From Verrucomicrobiota bacterium (GTDB taxonomy: Bacteria; Verrucomicrobiota; Verrucomicrobiia; Chthoniobacterales; UBA10450), in the NCBI GenBank assembly GCA_005887825.1, contig VBQC01000006.1, forward strand, positions 1 to 46,288: 46,288 nucleotides of DNA. The letters are read 5' to 3'. The notes under the pieces are model-generated. The model had not been told where the DNA came from and searched no databases. It saw nothing but the letters and a program-made list of their open reading frames with translations. The position numbers and the translations under genes were made by a program. This document shows, in pieces, positions 1 to 9,412 of this stretch (position 1 is its first letter; the number at the start of each line of letters is the position of its first letter).

Positions 1-2
1 TG

Positions 3-2381
3 GCGATCGCGCCTTCGAACGCGAAACGCGTTTACGCTTTTGTCGAATCGCCTCAGAGCGCGCTGTTCGTTTCCGATGACGGCGGCATGACGTGGGAGAA
101 GCGTGACAAAAGCCAATGGATGGTATGGCGTCCGTTCTATTTCGCGAATTTGATCGTCGATCCAAAAAATCCAGACCGAGTGTTCAAGACCGATGGCGCA
201 CTGATTGTGAGCGAGGACGCGGGTAAAAGCTTTGCGACGGTGGGGGGCTTTCAAGGAACGCACGGCGACGCGCATGATGTGTGGATCGATCCAACCAACA
301 CGCAAGTCGTGTTCGTGGGAGACGACGGCGGGATGTGGTACTCCTATAACAGCGGCAGCAAATGGTGGAAAGGTGAGAACCTGCCGGTGTCGCAGTTTTA
401 TCATGTTAGCCTCGACGATAACGATCCGTACCGTGTTTACGGCGGTTTGCAGGACAATAGTTCGTGGGTGGGCGAATCGCAGTACCCCGGTGGCGTTACC
501 AACGCGCAGTGGGAAAACATGTACGGCGGCGATGGTTTCTGGATGTTTCCTGATCCCGCTGATCCCGATTACATTTACGCCGAATATCAAGGCGGCGAGG
601 TCGCGCGCGTGAACCGGCGCACGCACGAAGCTCGCAACATCAAGCCCAGGCCGAACTACCAGGAAAAGCTCCGGTTTAACTGGAATACCCCGATCGCGCT
701 CTCGCCGAACGAAAAGGGGACGATTTATATCGGCGCGCAATTTCTCTTCCGCTCACGCGATCACGGCCAGACTTGGGAACGCATCTCGCCCGATCTGACC
801 ACCAACGATCCGCAAAAGCAGAAGCAAGAGCAATCGGGCGGCGTCACGGTGGACAATTCGTCTGCGGAAATGCACACCACGATTTATTCGATCAGCGAAT
901 CGCCTAAAGACAAATCGCTGATCTGGGTCGGCACGGACGATGGCAACCTCCAGCTCACCCGCGACGGCGGCAAGACGTGGAGCAATGTCATCGGCAACGT
1001 TCCCGGTTTGCCGAAAAATTCATGGGTGAATTGGGTGCAGGCCAGCAACTTCAACGCCGGTAGCGCCTACGCGGCGTTCGACCGCCACACCTTTGGCGAT
1101 ATGACGCCGTATGTTTTCAAAACGACCGATTATGGAAAAACGTGGACGCCGCTCGTGAGCGCACAGGACATCAAAGGCGTTCGTGGATACGCTCACGTGA
1201 TCAAGGAAGATGTGGTCAAACCAGACCTCCTTTTTCTCGGCACCGAGTTTGGACTTTGGGTCTCGATCGATGGGGGAAAAGACTGGGCGCAATTCAAAGG
1301 CAACCATTTTCCGGCTGTTGCCGTTCGAGATCTGGCCGTCCAACCGCGCGAAAACGATCTCGCCCTCGCAACGCATGGTCGCGGCATCTGGATCATCGAC
1401 GATATCACGCCCCTGCGCGCTCTCACGCCGGACCTTTTGGCGCAGGAAGTCGCTTTCGTTTCAGCGCGACCTGTGCAGCAACGGATCGAAGGAAGCGGAG
1501 GATGGGCTAATGGCGACGCGGTTTTTGTTGGCGATAATCCACCTGACGCTGCCGTGATCAACTATTACCAGCGCGGGCGTCACCTGTTTGGAAAGCTAAA
1601 ACTGGAAGTTTTGGATTCCTCCGGTCGCGTTATCGACGAATTGCCAGCCAGCAAACGACCCGGTCTGAATCGTGTGACGTGGACTATGCGCGAGAAGCCG
1701 CCGCGCGTGCCACCCGCTGCGCAGATTGCTTTCGCAGGAACGCGCGGCCCGCGGCTTGTGCCAGGTGTGTACACCGTGCGGTTGACAAAGGCTGGCAAAG
1801 TCTCAGAAACGAAGTTGACGGTCGGTTTGGATCGCCGGGCGAAATTCAGCGCGGCGGATCGCAAGGCACAGTTCGGTGCTGCGATGAAGGTCCATGCCTT
1901 GTTTGGCGAAGAAAGTTCGCTGATGGATCGAATTATCTCCTTGCGCAAGGCGTTGGCCCAGAGCGGTGCGGCGTTGCCAGAAGGCGATTCGCTTCGCAAG
2001 AACGTCTCGGACTTCGACGGGAAAGTTGACGCGGTGCGCAAAAAAATCGCTGCTACTACTGAAGGAGGAGCGATTACCGGCGAAGAGCGGTTGCGAGAGC
2101 ATACCGACCAGCTTTATGGAGCGATTCTGAGCTATGAAGGAAAACCAGGCGGTTACCAGACGGCCTATATCGATTCGCTGAAGCGCGAACTGGCTGATGT
2201 GACAAAAGAATTCGAACAATTGCTCGCACAGGACCTGCCGTCGTTAAACGAATCGCTCAAAGCCAAAGGCCAGCAGCCGATCCCGCCGCCCACAACCAAA
2301 GTTGCTGTCGATGGAGAGGCGCTTAGTTCGGGCGGGCCGGGTGTTAACAACCTGCCCCCCGACTTCCGCCTGCTCCGCTAG
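3..2381 (+). CDS. BNR/sortilin-like beta-propeller protein (5' truncated by window edge)
   Basis: The frame is open to the first bases of the window, so the true start lies outside and about 793 residues are visible. Asp-box (BNR) motifs of the form S-x-D-x-G-x-T-W recur: SDDGGMTW at the very start, SRDHGQTW, TRDGGKTW, TTDYGKTW and SIDGGKDW. These are typical of VPS10/sortilin-type and glycosidase-like seven-to-ten-bladed propellers. The last ~250 residues leave the propeller: a beta-sandwich-like segment (PGVYTVRLTKAGK) is followed by a charged helical tail. Family members are usually secreted, but the signal peptide would be upstream of the window. The substrate is unknown; 'glycosyl hydrolase' labels in this family are generally unproven. 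The next gene is on the opposite strand 15 bases after the stop. Confidence 0.85.
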   Translation, partial: AIAPSNAKRVYAFVESPQSALFVSDDGGMTWEKRDKSQWMVWRPFYFANLIVDPKNPDRVFKTDGALIVSEDAGKSFATVGGFQGTHGDAHDVWIDPTNTQVVFVGDDGGMWYSYNSGSKWWKGENLPVSQFYHVSLDDNDPYRVYGGLQDNSSWVGESQYPGGVTNAQWENMYGGDGFWMFPDPADPDYIYAEYQGGEVARVNRRTHEARNIKPRPNYQEKLRFNWNTPIALSPNEKGTIYIGAQFLFRSRDHGQTWERISPDLTTNDPQKQKQEQSGGVTVDNSSAEMHTTIYSISESPKDKSLIWVGTDDGNLQLTRDGGKTWSNVIGNVPGLPKNSWVNWVQASNFNAGSAYAAFDRHTFGDMTPYVFKTTDYGKTWTPLVSAQDIKGVRGYAHVIKEDVVKPDLLFLGTEFGLWVSIDGGKDWAQFKGNHFPAVAVRDLAVQPRENDLALATHGRGIWIIDDITPLRALTPDLLAQEVAFVSARPVQQRIEGSGGWANGDAVFVGDNPPDAAVINYYQRGRHLFGKLKLEVLDSSGRVIDELPASKRPGLNRVTWTMREKPPRVPPAAQIAFAGTRGPRLVPGVYTVRLTKAGKVSETKLTVGLDRRAKFSAADRKAQFGAAMKVHALFGEESSLMDRIISLRKALAQSGAALPEGDSLRKNVSDFDGKVDAVRKKIAATTEGGAITGEERLREHTDQLYGAILSYEGKPGGYQTAYIDSLKRELADVTKEFEQLLAQDLPSLNESLKAKGQQPIPPPTTKVAVDGEALSSGGPGVNNLPPDFRLLR

Positions 2382-2396
2382 CTCGGCGATCGGGGT

Positions 2397-2693
2397 TCAG
2401 TGACCGATTACGCGCAGTGAAGGCTCATTGATCAAAACGCCCGGGGTCGTACGGCGCCCTGTCTGGTCGATTTCACGACGATCAATAATTCGAACCGGCG
2501 AGACCGTCTTGGTGCCGATCGGCTCCAGTTTAACACGTTGTGGGATAAGCGAACCAGTGACGAAAATCGTCCGCTCTTCAACTTTTTGCTTCCGCTCGGA
2601 GGTTTGGTTGACCGTGGGATCGGCGAGCACTGTTACGGCAAGCATGCTGGCCACGATGAGAGTTATAGCGCTCGAAAATGTCAGGGTCTTCAC
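2397..2693 (-). CDS. Small secreted protein resembling the start of a TonB-receptor plug
   Basis: The protein has 98 residues, a GTG start and a clear signal peptide (MKTLTFSSAITLIVASMLA, then VTVLA before DPTVNQ). The mature part contains ERTIFVTGSLIPQRV followed by VRIIDRREIDQTG. This closely matches the start of the plug of the neighbouring TonB-dependent receptor (ERVIVTGSNIPTAEE and VDTYNRDSINKSG), but there is no further plug and no barrel. It ends cleanly with a stop after SLRVIGH. It lies downstream of the receptor on the same strand with a gap of about 130 bases. It could be a stand-alone domain acting on the receptor or TonB, or the remnant of a lost receptor. The intact frame and intact signal peptide argue mildly for function. 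The similarity is seen directly; the role is not known. Confidence 0.6.
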   Translation of the reverse strand: MKTLTFSSAITLIVASMLAVTVLADPTVNQTSERKQKVEERTIFVTGSLIPQRVKLEPIGTKTVSPVRIIDRREIDQTGRRTTPGVLINEPSLRVIGH

Positions 2694-2824
2694 GAATGAA
2701 GCTACACCAGCGAGGCCGTTGTGTGCAAATTATCGAAACGATGAAAATGGACCGTTTCTGCAAAAAGCAAGGGACCCAGAGGCTCTTGCCACTGCGTCTT
2801 CACCGACTAGACTGAAATCAAGCG

Positions 2825-5800
2825 TTAGAACTTCTTCGTGATGCGCCCGTAAACGAACCGGCCGGTAGCATCGTAGGTAAAGCCGGGATAACCGACCGCG
2901 TTTCCGCCTTCCCCGAATGCCTTAGGCGGATCCTGACCGAAAACGTCATTGCACCCAATAGTGAGGATCGTGCCTCTCAACAAATGATCCAAGACGCTAC
3001 GAGCGTAGTTGCTGGTCTGAGCCGAGGCAGTTTCCAAAGGGTTGCCGTCTTTGCCGCGAACGACCTCTTTTTCTCCCTTGGAATAGCCGGGTACCGGCCG
3101 CTCCTCAACCGGAAGAAGAGCGGTGAAATCGTAGGAAGCCTGGACGTCGACGAAAACGGTCTGGTGAACCCAGTGCTGGTGAAGGTTTGGCGTAAATTCG
3201 TGGAAGCCGTCGATGTAGCGCGCGATGGCATAGAGATCGAAGCCCTTCCACGTCCAGTCGAGGCTGGAAGTACCTTTCCATTTATACCAACCTTCATTCG
3301 AAGTGCCCGGGTCGGTGGTTCTGCCGGCCAGGTTGCCATTGTCCGGCCCGAACTCTCGGAAGATGAACCCCTGGAAGATGAATTCATCCAGGTAGGTGAC
3401 TTGCGTGAGGGAGGTGAATGTTCCCCAAGGCGTTGGTCTTTGGTACTGGAGGCCGAAGTCAAACCCGCGAGCCTCTTGATTGCCTATGTTCTGATTTCGA
3501 CTCAAGATACGTGTGATGTTTCCACCAATGTCGCGCTCCACCGCTTCGCCGGGCAACAATGTGCCTGTTAGTTCACGTTGCAGTACTTGGTCGTCCAACG
3601 GCGCAGTAACGACGCCGGTGCGCTCGATGTCCCAAAAATCAACCGAGAGGTTCAAACCAGGCACATACTTGGGCGTGTAAACAAATCCGCCGCTGAACGA
3701 ACGGGAATCCTCTGGCTGGAGCCCGGGATTGCTGCTTATAAGGGTGTTCGTCTCAGGTTCAAAGACTCCGCCCTTCTTCGGATCGTGAGAAGGCTCCAGA
3801 GTTGAGAGCGGAGACCCAAATAATTCCTCAAGGCTGGGCTCGCGAAACCCTTCGCCCCAAGTCGCACGCAGAGTCAGCTGCTCGTCGAATGGTTGCCAGC
3901 GCATGCCTACCTTCGGCACCAGGACATTGGTGTCGTTGTTCAAGAATTCTTCAAACCGGCCGCCAGCCACAAACTCCAGGGAATGGAAGCCGGGAATTGC
4001 ATTGGCCGGGCTGAAGATCGGAATGCTAGTTTCTGCGTAGAACGCATAGGCCTTTCTTCCACCCTGAGCGGTCGGAACTGGCGAATTACCGACAATATCA
4101 CCCTCGACGTTCAGCATATCCGGATTCTCCTTAAGCGATTCGCGGCGGAACTGACCACCGAAGGCCAAGCCAACGCCCCCGGCCGGTAAGTTGAAGAGCG
4201 CCGTTGTGTACATGGTGGCATCCAAGGTGGCCAACTTCGAGGTGTCTTCGTCTTTGGGATGTACCCTGGCAAACTCGACCGTGGCCTCATTAGACGGGAT
4301 CGGAGCGCGAAAATCACCGAAAGGATTAAAGGCAGGCTGGCCAGCGAGCGCTCCACCCGGTTGAAAGATCGGATCGGCCTGGTTCAAGATTCGGTTGAAT
4401 CGCGAGGCGGATACTTGCGTCCCGGTAACCGTGTTCTTGAGCTGACTGTAGCGGAACGCAGCGTCGTACCCCCAGGTTCCGTCAAAAAGCTTGTCCCCCT
4501 TAAAGCCGATCGTGCTGAGCCACGCGTCGGTTTCGTTATCGAACAAACGGTTTCCAAATTCAGCCAGACGCGCACGAGTGCCGCCCGAGATAATCTGCTG
4601 GAAAGGGTTAAAAGGATTGAATGCATCCGCCGGAAGACCGGTCTCCGCGTGGGTGGGGGTGTTGGGTGGCTCCGCGCCGGGCGCAATTGGCGACTGCGGC
4701 GGAATGGCCAATGTGGTCTGACCTAAGGTCTGGAATGAACCGGTGGCTGGAGCCGCCAGTTCGTTGTGCGTTTTCACGTTCTGATAAAACCCGTCAGCAT
4801 AAACGACCAGCTGATCGCCAAAGACCTTGTGGTCGGCACTGAGCCAAACGCCGTAGCGCTCCGACTCCGGGAAGGAGAGCGAGAACTGATTGAAGTTGAA
4901 TCCAGGGCGCAGACCGCCGGCCGCCCTGACACGCCTATCGGCCAAGTAGAGATAGGTGTTTGCCGGGGCCAATCCGTTAGTAAGATCTGGTGCAGATGCG
5001 AATTCAGTCCCACCAGGATTTAAATTCTGGCCACCAGCGGCCCCCGCCACATCGCTGCTGAGCTGAAGATTATAAGGACTATTGTTCGAGCTTAGGAACG
5101 GCGGATTAGCCGAGAAACCGCGATCGCGATTGGCGATGGAGTTGCGATGATAGTAATTCAAGACGCCGGTAATGTTGGTATCTCCCTTGCCAACACCGAA
5201 GACAGCCGATGCGTCGAATAAACCCGAGTCTTTATCGAGCGTGTTGCCGTATTCGACCCTCGATTCCGCGCCATCGTAGCGGTGCCGCATCTTGAGGTTC
5301 ACGACACCAGCCACCGCGTCCGCACCGTAAGTGGTGGAGGCGCCGTCTTTCAGAATTTCGATGCTCTCAATAGCGGCTTGAGGGATTGAATTCAAATCGA
5401 CAAACATCACGTTAACCAGGCCGGGATTGTTGCCCGTCGGATACGGAGCGACTCGGCGTCCATCGAGAAGGATGAGAGTGGCCCTGGCATCGAAACCGTG
5501 GAGCGCAACTGTCGCCGCGCCCACAGCGGTGTTGGAGCCGTTCTCGTTATTCGAGATCGGAACGACGTTCGCGTTCACGACCGGCAGGCTCAGGAGAAAT
5601 GTCTCTGTGGTGAGCTCACCTGATTTGTTGATCGAATCGCGATTATAGGTGTCCACCGGGTTCGGTCCGACTTCTTCTGCCGTCGGAATGTTCGAACCCG
5701 TTACGATGACGCGCTCGGCTTCCGCAGTGGCCGCCGGCGGGGCAGCACCCTGTGGAGGTGGCGGTGGCGGGGGATTCTGCGCAAATGCGCTCGACGCGAT

Positions 5801-5875
5801 AATGAGAGGGATTCCGACGCAGGCTGCGAGAGTCATGCGCAGGGATCCGAACGTATAAAGTCCGGTTCTGATCAT
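2825..5875 (-). CDS. TonB-dependent outer-membrane receptor
   Basis: The protein has 1016 residues. A signal peptide ends near SSAFA-QNPPP, followed by a Pro-rich spacer and a TonB-box/plug start (RVIVTGSNIP, residues ~55-65). The plug domain extends to about residue 190, with IESIEILKDGASTTYGADAVAGVVNLKMR as its typical end. A long beta-barrel follows and ends in the C-terminal aromatic signature RFVYGRITKKF, expected for BAM insertion. The length and the VTGSxIP start fit the large TonB receptors that often import oligosaccharides, peptides or siderophores, but no substrate can be assigned from sequence. No SusD-like partner or TonB/ExbBD is nearby. The start is supported by an AAGGAGA ribosome-binding site just upstream. 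The small mini-plug protein follows on the same strand. Confidence 0.93.
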   Translation of the reverse strand: MIRTGLYTFGSLRMTLAACVGIPLIIASSAFAQNPPPPPPPQGAAPPAATAEAERVIVTGSNIPTAEEVGPNPVDTYNRDSINKSGELTTETFLLSLPVVNANVVPISNNENGSNTAVGAATVALHGFDARATLILLDGRRVAPYPTGNNPGLVNVMFVDLNSIPQAAIESIEILKDGASTTYGADAVAGVVNLKMRHRYDGAESRVEYGNTLDKDSGLFDASAVFGVGKGDTNITGVLNYYHRNSIANRDRGFSANPPFLSSNNSPYNLQLSSDVAGAAGGQNLNPGGTEFASAPDLTNGLAPANTYLYLADRRVRAAGGLRPGFNFNQFSLSFPESERYGVWLSADHKVFGDQLVVYADGFYQNVKTHNELAAPATGSFQTLGQTTLAIPPQSPIAPGAEPPNTPTHAETGLPADAFNPFNPFQQIISGGTRARLAEFGNRLFDNETDAWLSTIGFKGDKLFDGTWGYDAAFRYSQLKNTVTGTQVSASRFNRILNQADPIFQPGGALAGQPAFNPFGDFRAPIPSNEATVEFARVHPKDEDTSKLATLDATMYTTALFNLPAGGVGLAFGGQFRRESLKENPDMLNVEGDIVGNSPVPTAQGGRKAYAFYAETSIPIFSPANAIPGFHSLEFVAGGRFEEFLNNDTNVLVPKVGMRWQPFDEQLTLRATWGEGFREPSLEELFGSPLSTLEPSHDPKKGGVFEPETNTLISSNPGLQPEDSRSFSGGFVYTPKYVPGLNLSVDFWDIERTGVVTAPLDDQVLQRELTGTLLPGEAVERDIGGNITRILSRNQNIGNQEARGFDFGLQYQRPTPWGTFTSLTQVTYLDEFIFQGFIFREFGPDNGNLAGRTTDPGTSNEGWYKWKGTSSLDWTWKGFDLYAIARYIDGFHEFTPNLHQHWVHQTVFVDVQASYDFTALLPVEERPVPGYSKGEKEVVRGKDGNPLETASAQTSNYARSVLDHLLRGTILTIGCNDVFGQDPPKAFGEGGNAVGYPGFTYDATGRFVYGRITKKF

Positions 5876-5879
5876 AGTT

Positions 5880-5886
5880 TCTCCTT
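5880..5886 (-). promoter_or_regulatory. Ribosome-binding site of the TonB receptor
   Basis: On the minus strand AAGGAGA lies a few bases before the ATG at 5875. It is one of the few strong Shine-Dalgarno sequences in the window and fixes the start. The A/T-rich stretch at about 5930-5970 further upstream probably holds the promoter, but I see no confident -35/-10 pair. Confidence 0.6.
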
Positions 5887-6039
5887 TGGTTAGGTTAGCC
5901 TTACGACACGGGATTAAGAAAAGTTTCAGAAGCTTGCAAGACTATTTTTCACTTTTTTGAAAATATTTTTGAACAGCCGCGCCATTCGTCACTCCGGCGG
6001 CTTGAGCTGAGTTCTCGCGCCTGGTGTCTCGGGATACGA

Positions 6040-6223
6040 GAAACGAAGGGCGGAAACGCTGCGACGATCAAGGACATCGCCGAGAACGAAGAAGTCAGCG
6101 GTTCAGACATGGAAGAACGCTGATGGTTCACTTGAGGCCAAGACGCTCAAGATCGGTCCGGTGAAAGAGAAAAAATCGGAAGAAGCAAGAAGCCCAGGAC
6201 TTCATCTAGTCCTCGATTTCTGA
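6040..6223 (+). pseudogene. Decayed copy of the small secreted protein encoded at 9636-10100
   Basis: Frame 1 reads KGGNAATIKDIAENEEVSGS and then stops. After a one-base shift near 6106-6110 the reading continues as WKNADGSLEAKTLKIGP, then a Lys/Glu-rich tail. The intact gene reads KSGKAATMKDITENEE and then SGSYWKNADGTLEAKTVKL, so the two match on both sides of the frameshift. The 5' half, including any signal peptide, is not recognisable. This explains part of the 392-base gap 5876-6267, which otherwise holds only the upstream region of the TonB receptor. It is most likely a paralogue that lost function rather than a sequencing error, because the front half is missing too. Confidence 0.75.
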
Positions 6224-6267
6224 TGGCAGAGCACGCGCGCCTAACGAGTTGAATCGTTCAACCAGAT

Positions 6268-9135
6268 TCAGCGTGGAGGACGGAAGCCGAATTCAGCCTG
6301 CAATTCTCCCCAGAGCCAATCCACAAACCAGTCCTTCTGGATCGATCCATTTTCGGCGGCGGCCAGCGCTTCCGCTTTCTCCACTTTGCCGTTTAAGCAA
6401 TAAAGGTAAGTGAGCAGGAACAAGTTATTGATATTGGCGAAGGCGCGATCTCTCTCGCCTTCCAACAGTTGAATAGCGCCAGGCAAGTCCCGCCGGGCGA
6501 GCGCTCCCGCGACCAAATCCGGCAGGGCTGCGACAGGTAAGCTGGGCGAATTAACCGCCAGCTTTTGCGCAAGAGCGAGGCGGAATTCATCACTGTTCTG
6601 GACCGCGAGGACAGGCGTTCGCAGCTGCGTGTGGCGCAGGTAGAGGTCAAGCTCGGCCAACCAATTGCTCCCGGAGATTTCCGAAAGGTATCGCGTTTCG
6701 CGGACGAGAAAGAGAAGCTCGAGTGATTTCTTCCATTCGTTAGGCCAAATCTCTTTGATCAGCGAGGACGAAAGAAAACGGTGAAACGCGGCAGACCTTT
6801 CGAGATACGTATAACCAAATTGGTGTACGGCGTTCAGATCGGGATGCACGTCGGTCAGGCGTTTCGGATAAAGATCGCTCAGCGGTTCGACGCCCTGCGT
6901 GATCCGATCGATTTCCTCGCCATCCATGAGAAATAAGGCGGACATCTGCGCGGGAACCTCGATGCCGATCCGGCCCAAGTCTAAGCGAGTCCCCGCATCG
7001 CTCCAGAGTGCGCGCGCCGCTTCTTCGTTAGGCTTATGCAGCGGTCCTTTCATTCCGGTCATGATCCATTCCAAATCGCAGGTCGCCCAGACGGAGGCGT
7101 TCGGGAAGACGTTGTGGAAGCCACGGAGGATTGCTTTCGTCTCGTCCGTTGTTAGTTGGTAAATCGGAAGCCAAAAGGTCGCGATCCCGCCGTCCTTTAA
7201 GCGGTCGTTCAAGAGCGAGAAAAATTGTTGAGTATACAGATTAACCGTTCCCGCTACTTTCAACGGCGGTGGTTCACCGGTGATAATGTCGTAGCTCTCG
7301 GGACTGGCTTGCAGGAAGAAGCGGCCATCTTGCACAAAGGTTGTCACCCGAGGATCGCGTAATGGATTGGAGTAACCAGGGCCGGAATAGGAACTGGCGA
7401 GATCGAAGACTTCTTTTGAGATATCCACGACGTCCAGATGCTTGAGATGCGGATCGCGAGTGAATGCATCGGCGGTGACGCCCATGCCGTAGCAGATCAG
7501 CAACGCATTTTCGGCTTCGGGACGGAGAGCCAGCGGCAAGTACGCGAACAATCGCATGTAGCGTTGGCTGCGCGGCAGCGTGCCTGACATTGAATAGGCG
7601 TTCGTGATCAGCCGGTAGTAGTAAGGTTCGCCGAAAAGATCGCGGCGCAGCAGCTGGAGTGTATCAGCGGCGCCCTCGATTCTTTTGATTAAGTGTGAAC
7701 CATCCGCTTCGTACGGGCGACGGGCATTGGCGAAATGCGTTTCGTCGCGATGATAGGGGAAGGTTGCGATGATCAGGATCAGCATCGCGGCAAGCGCAAG
7801 CAGTGCGATTCCGAGCGGCCGTCGAATAGACCACGTCGGTTTTTCGCTCGCGAGAATAGCCAGCCCAGCATAACACGCTGCGCATAAGATAAAGCTTGAT
7901 TGGAATCCGAGCCACGGCAGCAGGACAAAACAGGCGAGCAATGGACCGAGGGCTGCGCCAGTCGTGTTAAACAAAATGGTAAGACCCGCGCTGTTCATGC
8001 GGCTTGCCACTTCGCGCTGAACACAGGTCAGGATTAACGGAAAAAGAATCCCCGATAGAAATGCAACGGGAAACATCAAGGCCAGCGATAGCCGCTCGAT
8101 CTGCTGCCAGGACTCAATGTGGAAGGCGTTTGTGTTCCCTTGAAGAACTGGCACCGGAAAAAACAGATAGGAGAGAAGTGTCCCAATTGCGGCGACGAGT
8201 AAAAGAATCGGAAGCAATTTTCTCGGCGATGCGAGGCGGCGCGGAATCACGCTCGATGTGACGCTGCCGAGGCCAATTCCCACCAACACGACAGCAAGCA
8301 TGACGCAGAAAGCGGTAGATGTGGATGCCACATACAAGCGCATGAATCGGAACCAAATTACTTCGAGGCCAAGAAGAATCGCGCCCGCTCCCATGCTAAC
8401 AAAGAGCAGACTCCAGGGCGGCCGCTTGCCTAACGAGAGCCGCAATCGAAATCGCTTTGGAGTTTGCCCGGTTGTCACCGGCTTTGCACCGGAGAATAGC
8501 CACGCAATTCCAGCCGCGGCGCAACTCATGCAGCCAGCCGTCAACCCCGTGCCCAAAAGTCCGCACGTCCGGATCAGATAAGCTTCCCCTAGCAAGGCGC
8601 CGGCCACCGCGCCCAACGTGTTAAATCCGTAAAGAATACCGATGGTGCGGGCGAATTCCTGGTGGGTTAGAAGCGGATCTTCCAGCAATACGGGAAGGGT
8701 TAATCCCATGGCCGTCGTGGGAATAATCAGAATCGAAAACGACACCGAGAAACGCAGACCGTTCAGGAACTGCTGATGATTCCAGAGCGCTTGAAAAACA
8801 GGACGCATCCACTCTCCAAGCAGCGGAAGCCCAAACACGAGGGTGCAACCGAAGACCGCTATAGCCACTTCCAATCCCGCGTAAACGCGCAGCGGTCGCC
8901 ACCGCTGCAGCGTCCACGATGCGGCAATAGCACTTCCGAGCGCGAGGCCCGCCATGAAGCTGGATAGAACCAATGCAGCGGCCCAAACCGAATTGCCGAA
9001 AGCCAATCCGCTTAGCCGGAGCCAGAGAGTTTGAAAAAGAAGCGCGCTGCTACCGGAGAGAAAAAGAATGACCGAGACAATGGCGGTGCGCACGCGCCGA
9101 AACGTGCAACGCCGCACTCTGCACTGCAATCGCAA
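6268..9135 (-). CDS. Fused MFS-like membrane / spermidine-synthase-like protein
   Basis: The protein has 955 residues; an in-frame GTG at 9090 (VRTAIVSV) is an alternative start. The first ~460 residues are a string of about a dozen hydrophobic segments with MFS-like loops. Residues ~535-700 form a spermidine-synthase-like Rossmann domain: ALLICYGMGVTADAF (nucleotide loop), LDVVDISKEVF (acidic strand end) and DIITGEPPPLKVAGTVNLYT (region of the aminopropyl-transfer loop). The catalytic Asp-Asp pattern of true spermidine synthases is not evident (GEPPP instead). The C-terminal ~220 residues are helical and TPR-like (ALARRDLPGAIQLLEGE). Such fusions are widespread and functionally uncharacterised. 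It sits alone between a pseudogene and tRNA-Ala, on the minus strand. Confidence 0.85.
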   Translation of the reverse strand: MRLQCRVRRCTFRRVRTAIVSVILFLSGSSALLFQTLWLRLSGLAFGNSVWAAALVLSSFMAGLALGSAIAASWTLQRWRPLRVYAGLEVAIAVFGCTLVFGLPLLGEWMRPVFQALWNHQQFLNGLRFSVSFSILIIPTTAMGLTLPVLLEDPLLTHQEFARTIGILYGFNTLGAVAGALLGEAYLIRTCGLLGTGLTAGCMSCAAAGIAWLFSGAKPVTTGQTPKRFRLRLSLGKRPPWSLLFVSMGAGAILLGLEVIWFRFMRLYVASTSTAFCVMLAVVLVGIGLGSVTSSVIPRRLASPRKLLPILLLVAAIGTLLSYLFFPVPVLQGNTNAFHIESWQQIERLSLALMFPVAFLSGILFPLILTCVQREVASRMNSAGLTILFNTTGAALGPLLACFVLLPWLGFQSSFILCAACYAGLAILASEKPTWSIRRPLGIALLALAAMLILIIATFPYHRDETHFANARRPYEADGSHLIKRIEGAADTLQLLRRDLFGEPYYYRLITNAYSMSGTLPRSQRYMRLFAYLPLALRPEAENALLICYGMGVTADAFTRDPHLKHLDVVDISKEVFDLASSYSGPGYSNPLRDPRVTTFVQDGRFFLQASPESYDIITGEPPPLKVAGTVNLYTQQFFSLLNDRLKDGGIATFWLPIYQLTTDETKAILRGFHNVFPNASVWATCDLEWIMTGMKGPLHKPNEEAARALWSDAGTRLDLGRIGIEVPAQMSALFLMDGEEIDRITQGVEPLSDLYPKRLTDVHPDLNAVHQFGYTYLERSAAFHRFLSSSLIKEIWPNEWKKSLELLFLVRETRYLSEISGSNWLAELDLYLRHTQLRTPVLAVQNSDEFRLALAQKLAVNSPSLPVAALPDLVAGALARRDLPGAIQLLEGERDRAFANINNLFLLTYLYCLNGKVEKAEALAAAENGSIQKDWFVDWLWGELQAEFGFRPPR

Positions 9136-9220
9136 TCCTTCGTGCTACACCGCGGCGCTGCCGATTTCGTTTGCCGAATCCCAAAGAAGGGCGACTTGGA
9201 AAGCACCCCTCCTAGTCTTT

Positions 9221-9272
9221 ATGAGATCATTTGAATTTCGCCTAAGGCGAAATTTGTGGAGGTAAGGGGATT
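9221..9272. repeat. Direct repeat, copy 1, containing 16 bases of the tRNA-Ala 3' end
   Basis: This stretch matches 9364-9412 except for one mismatch and a 3-base insertion (cct). Its last 16 bases (9257-9272) equal the 3' end of the tRNA-Ala gene including the discriminator. The copy does not continue into a tRNA. The rest of the gap 9136-9396 holds no gene that I recognise. Confidence 0.8.
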
Positions 9273-9363
9273 ATCCAGAGCTGCGCTTGGCTCCGGCTCA
9301 TGAGCTTCGCTTCTAACCCATGCGCTCCGCGCCCCACCGGTCGAACGAGATTCTCATCCCCTC

Positions 9364-9412
9364 ATGAGGTCATTTGAATTTCGAAGGCGAAATTTGTGGA
9401 GGTAAGGGGATT
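9364..9412. repeat. Direct repeat, copy 2, overlapping the 3' end of tRNA-Ala
   Basis: This copy runs from downstream flank into the acceptor and T-arm of tRNA-Ala. The distance between matching positions in the two copies is 140 bases. An arrangement with a tRNA 3' end duplicated a short distance downstream resembles the att sites left by tRNA-targeting integrases, but no integrase is present and the interval is tiny. Confidence 0.8.
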
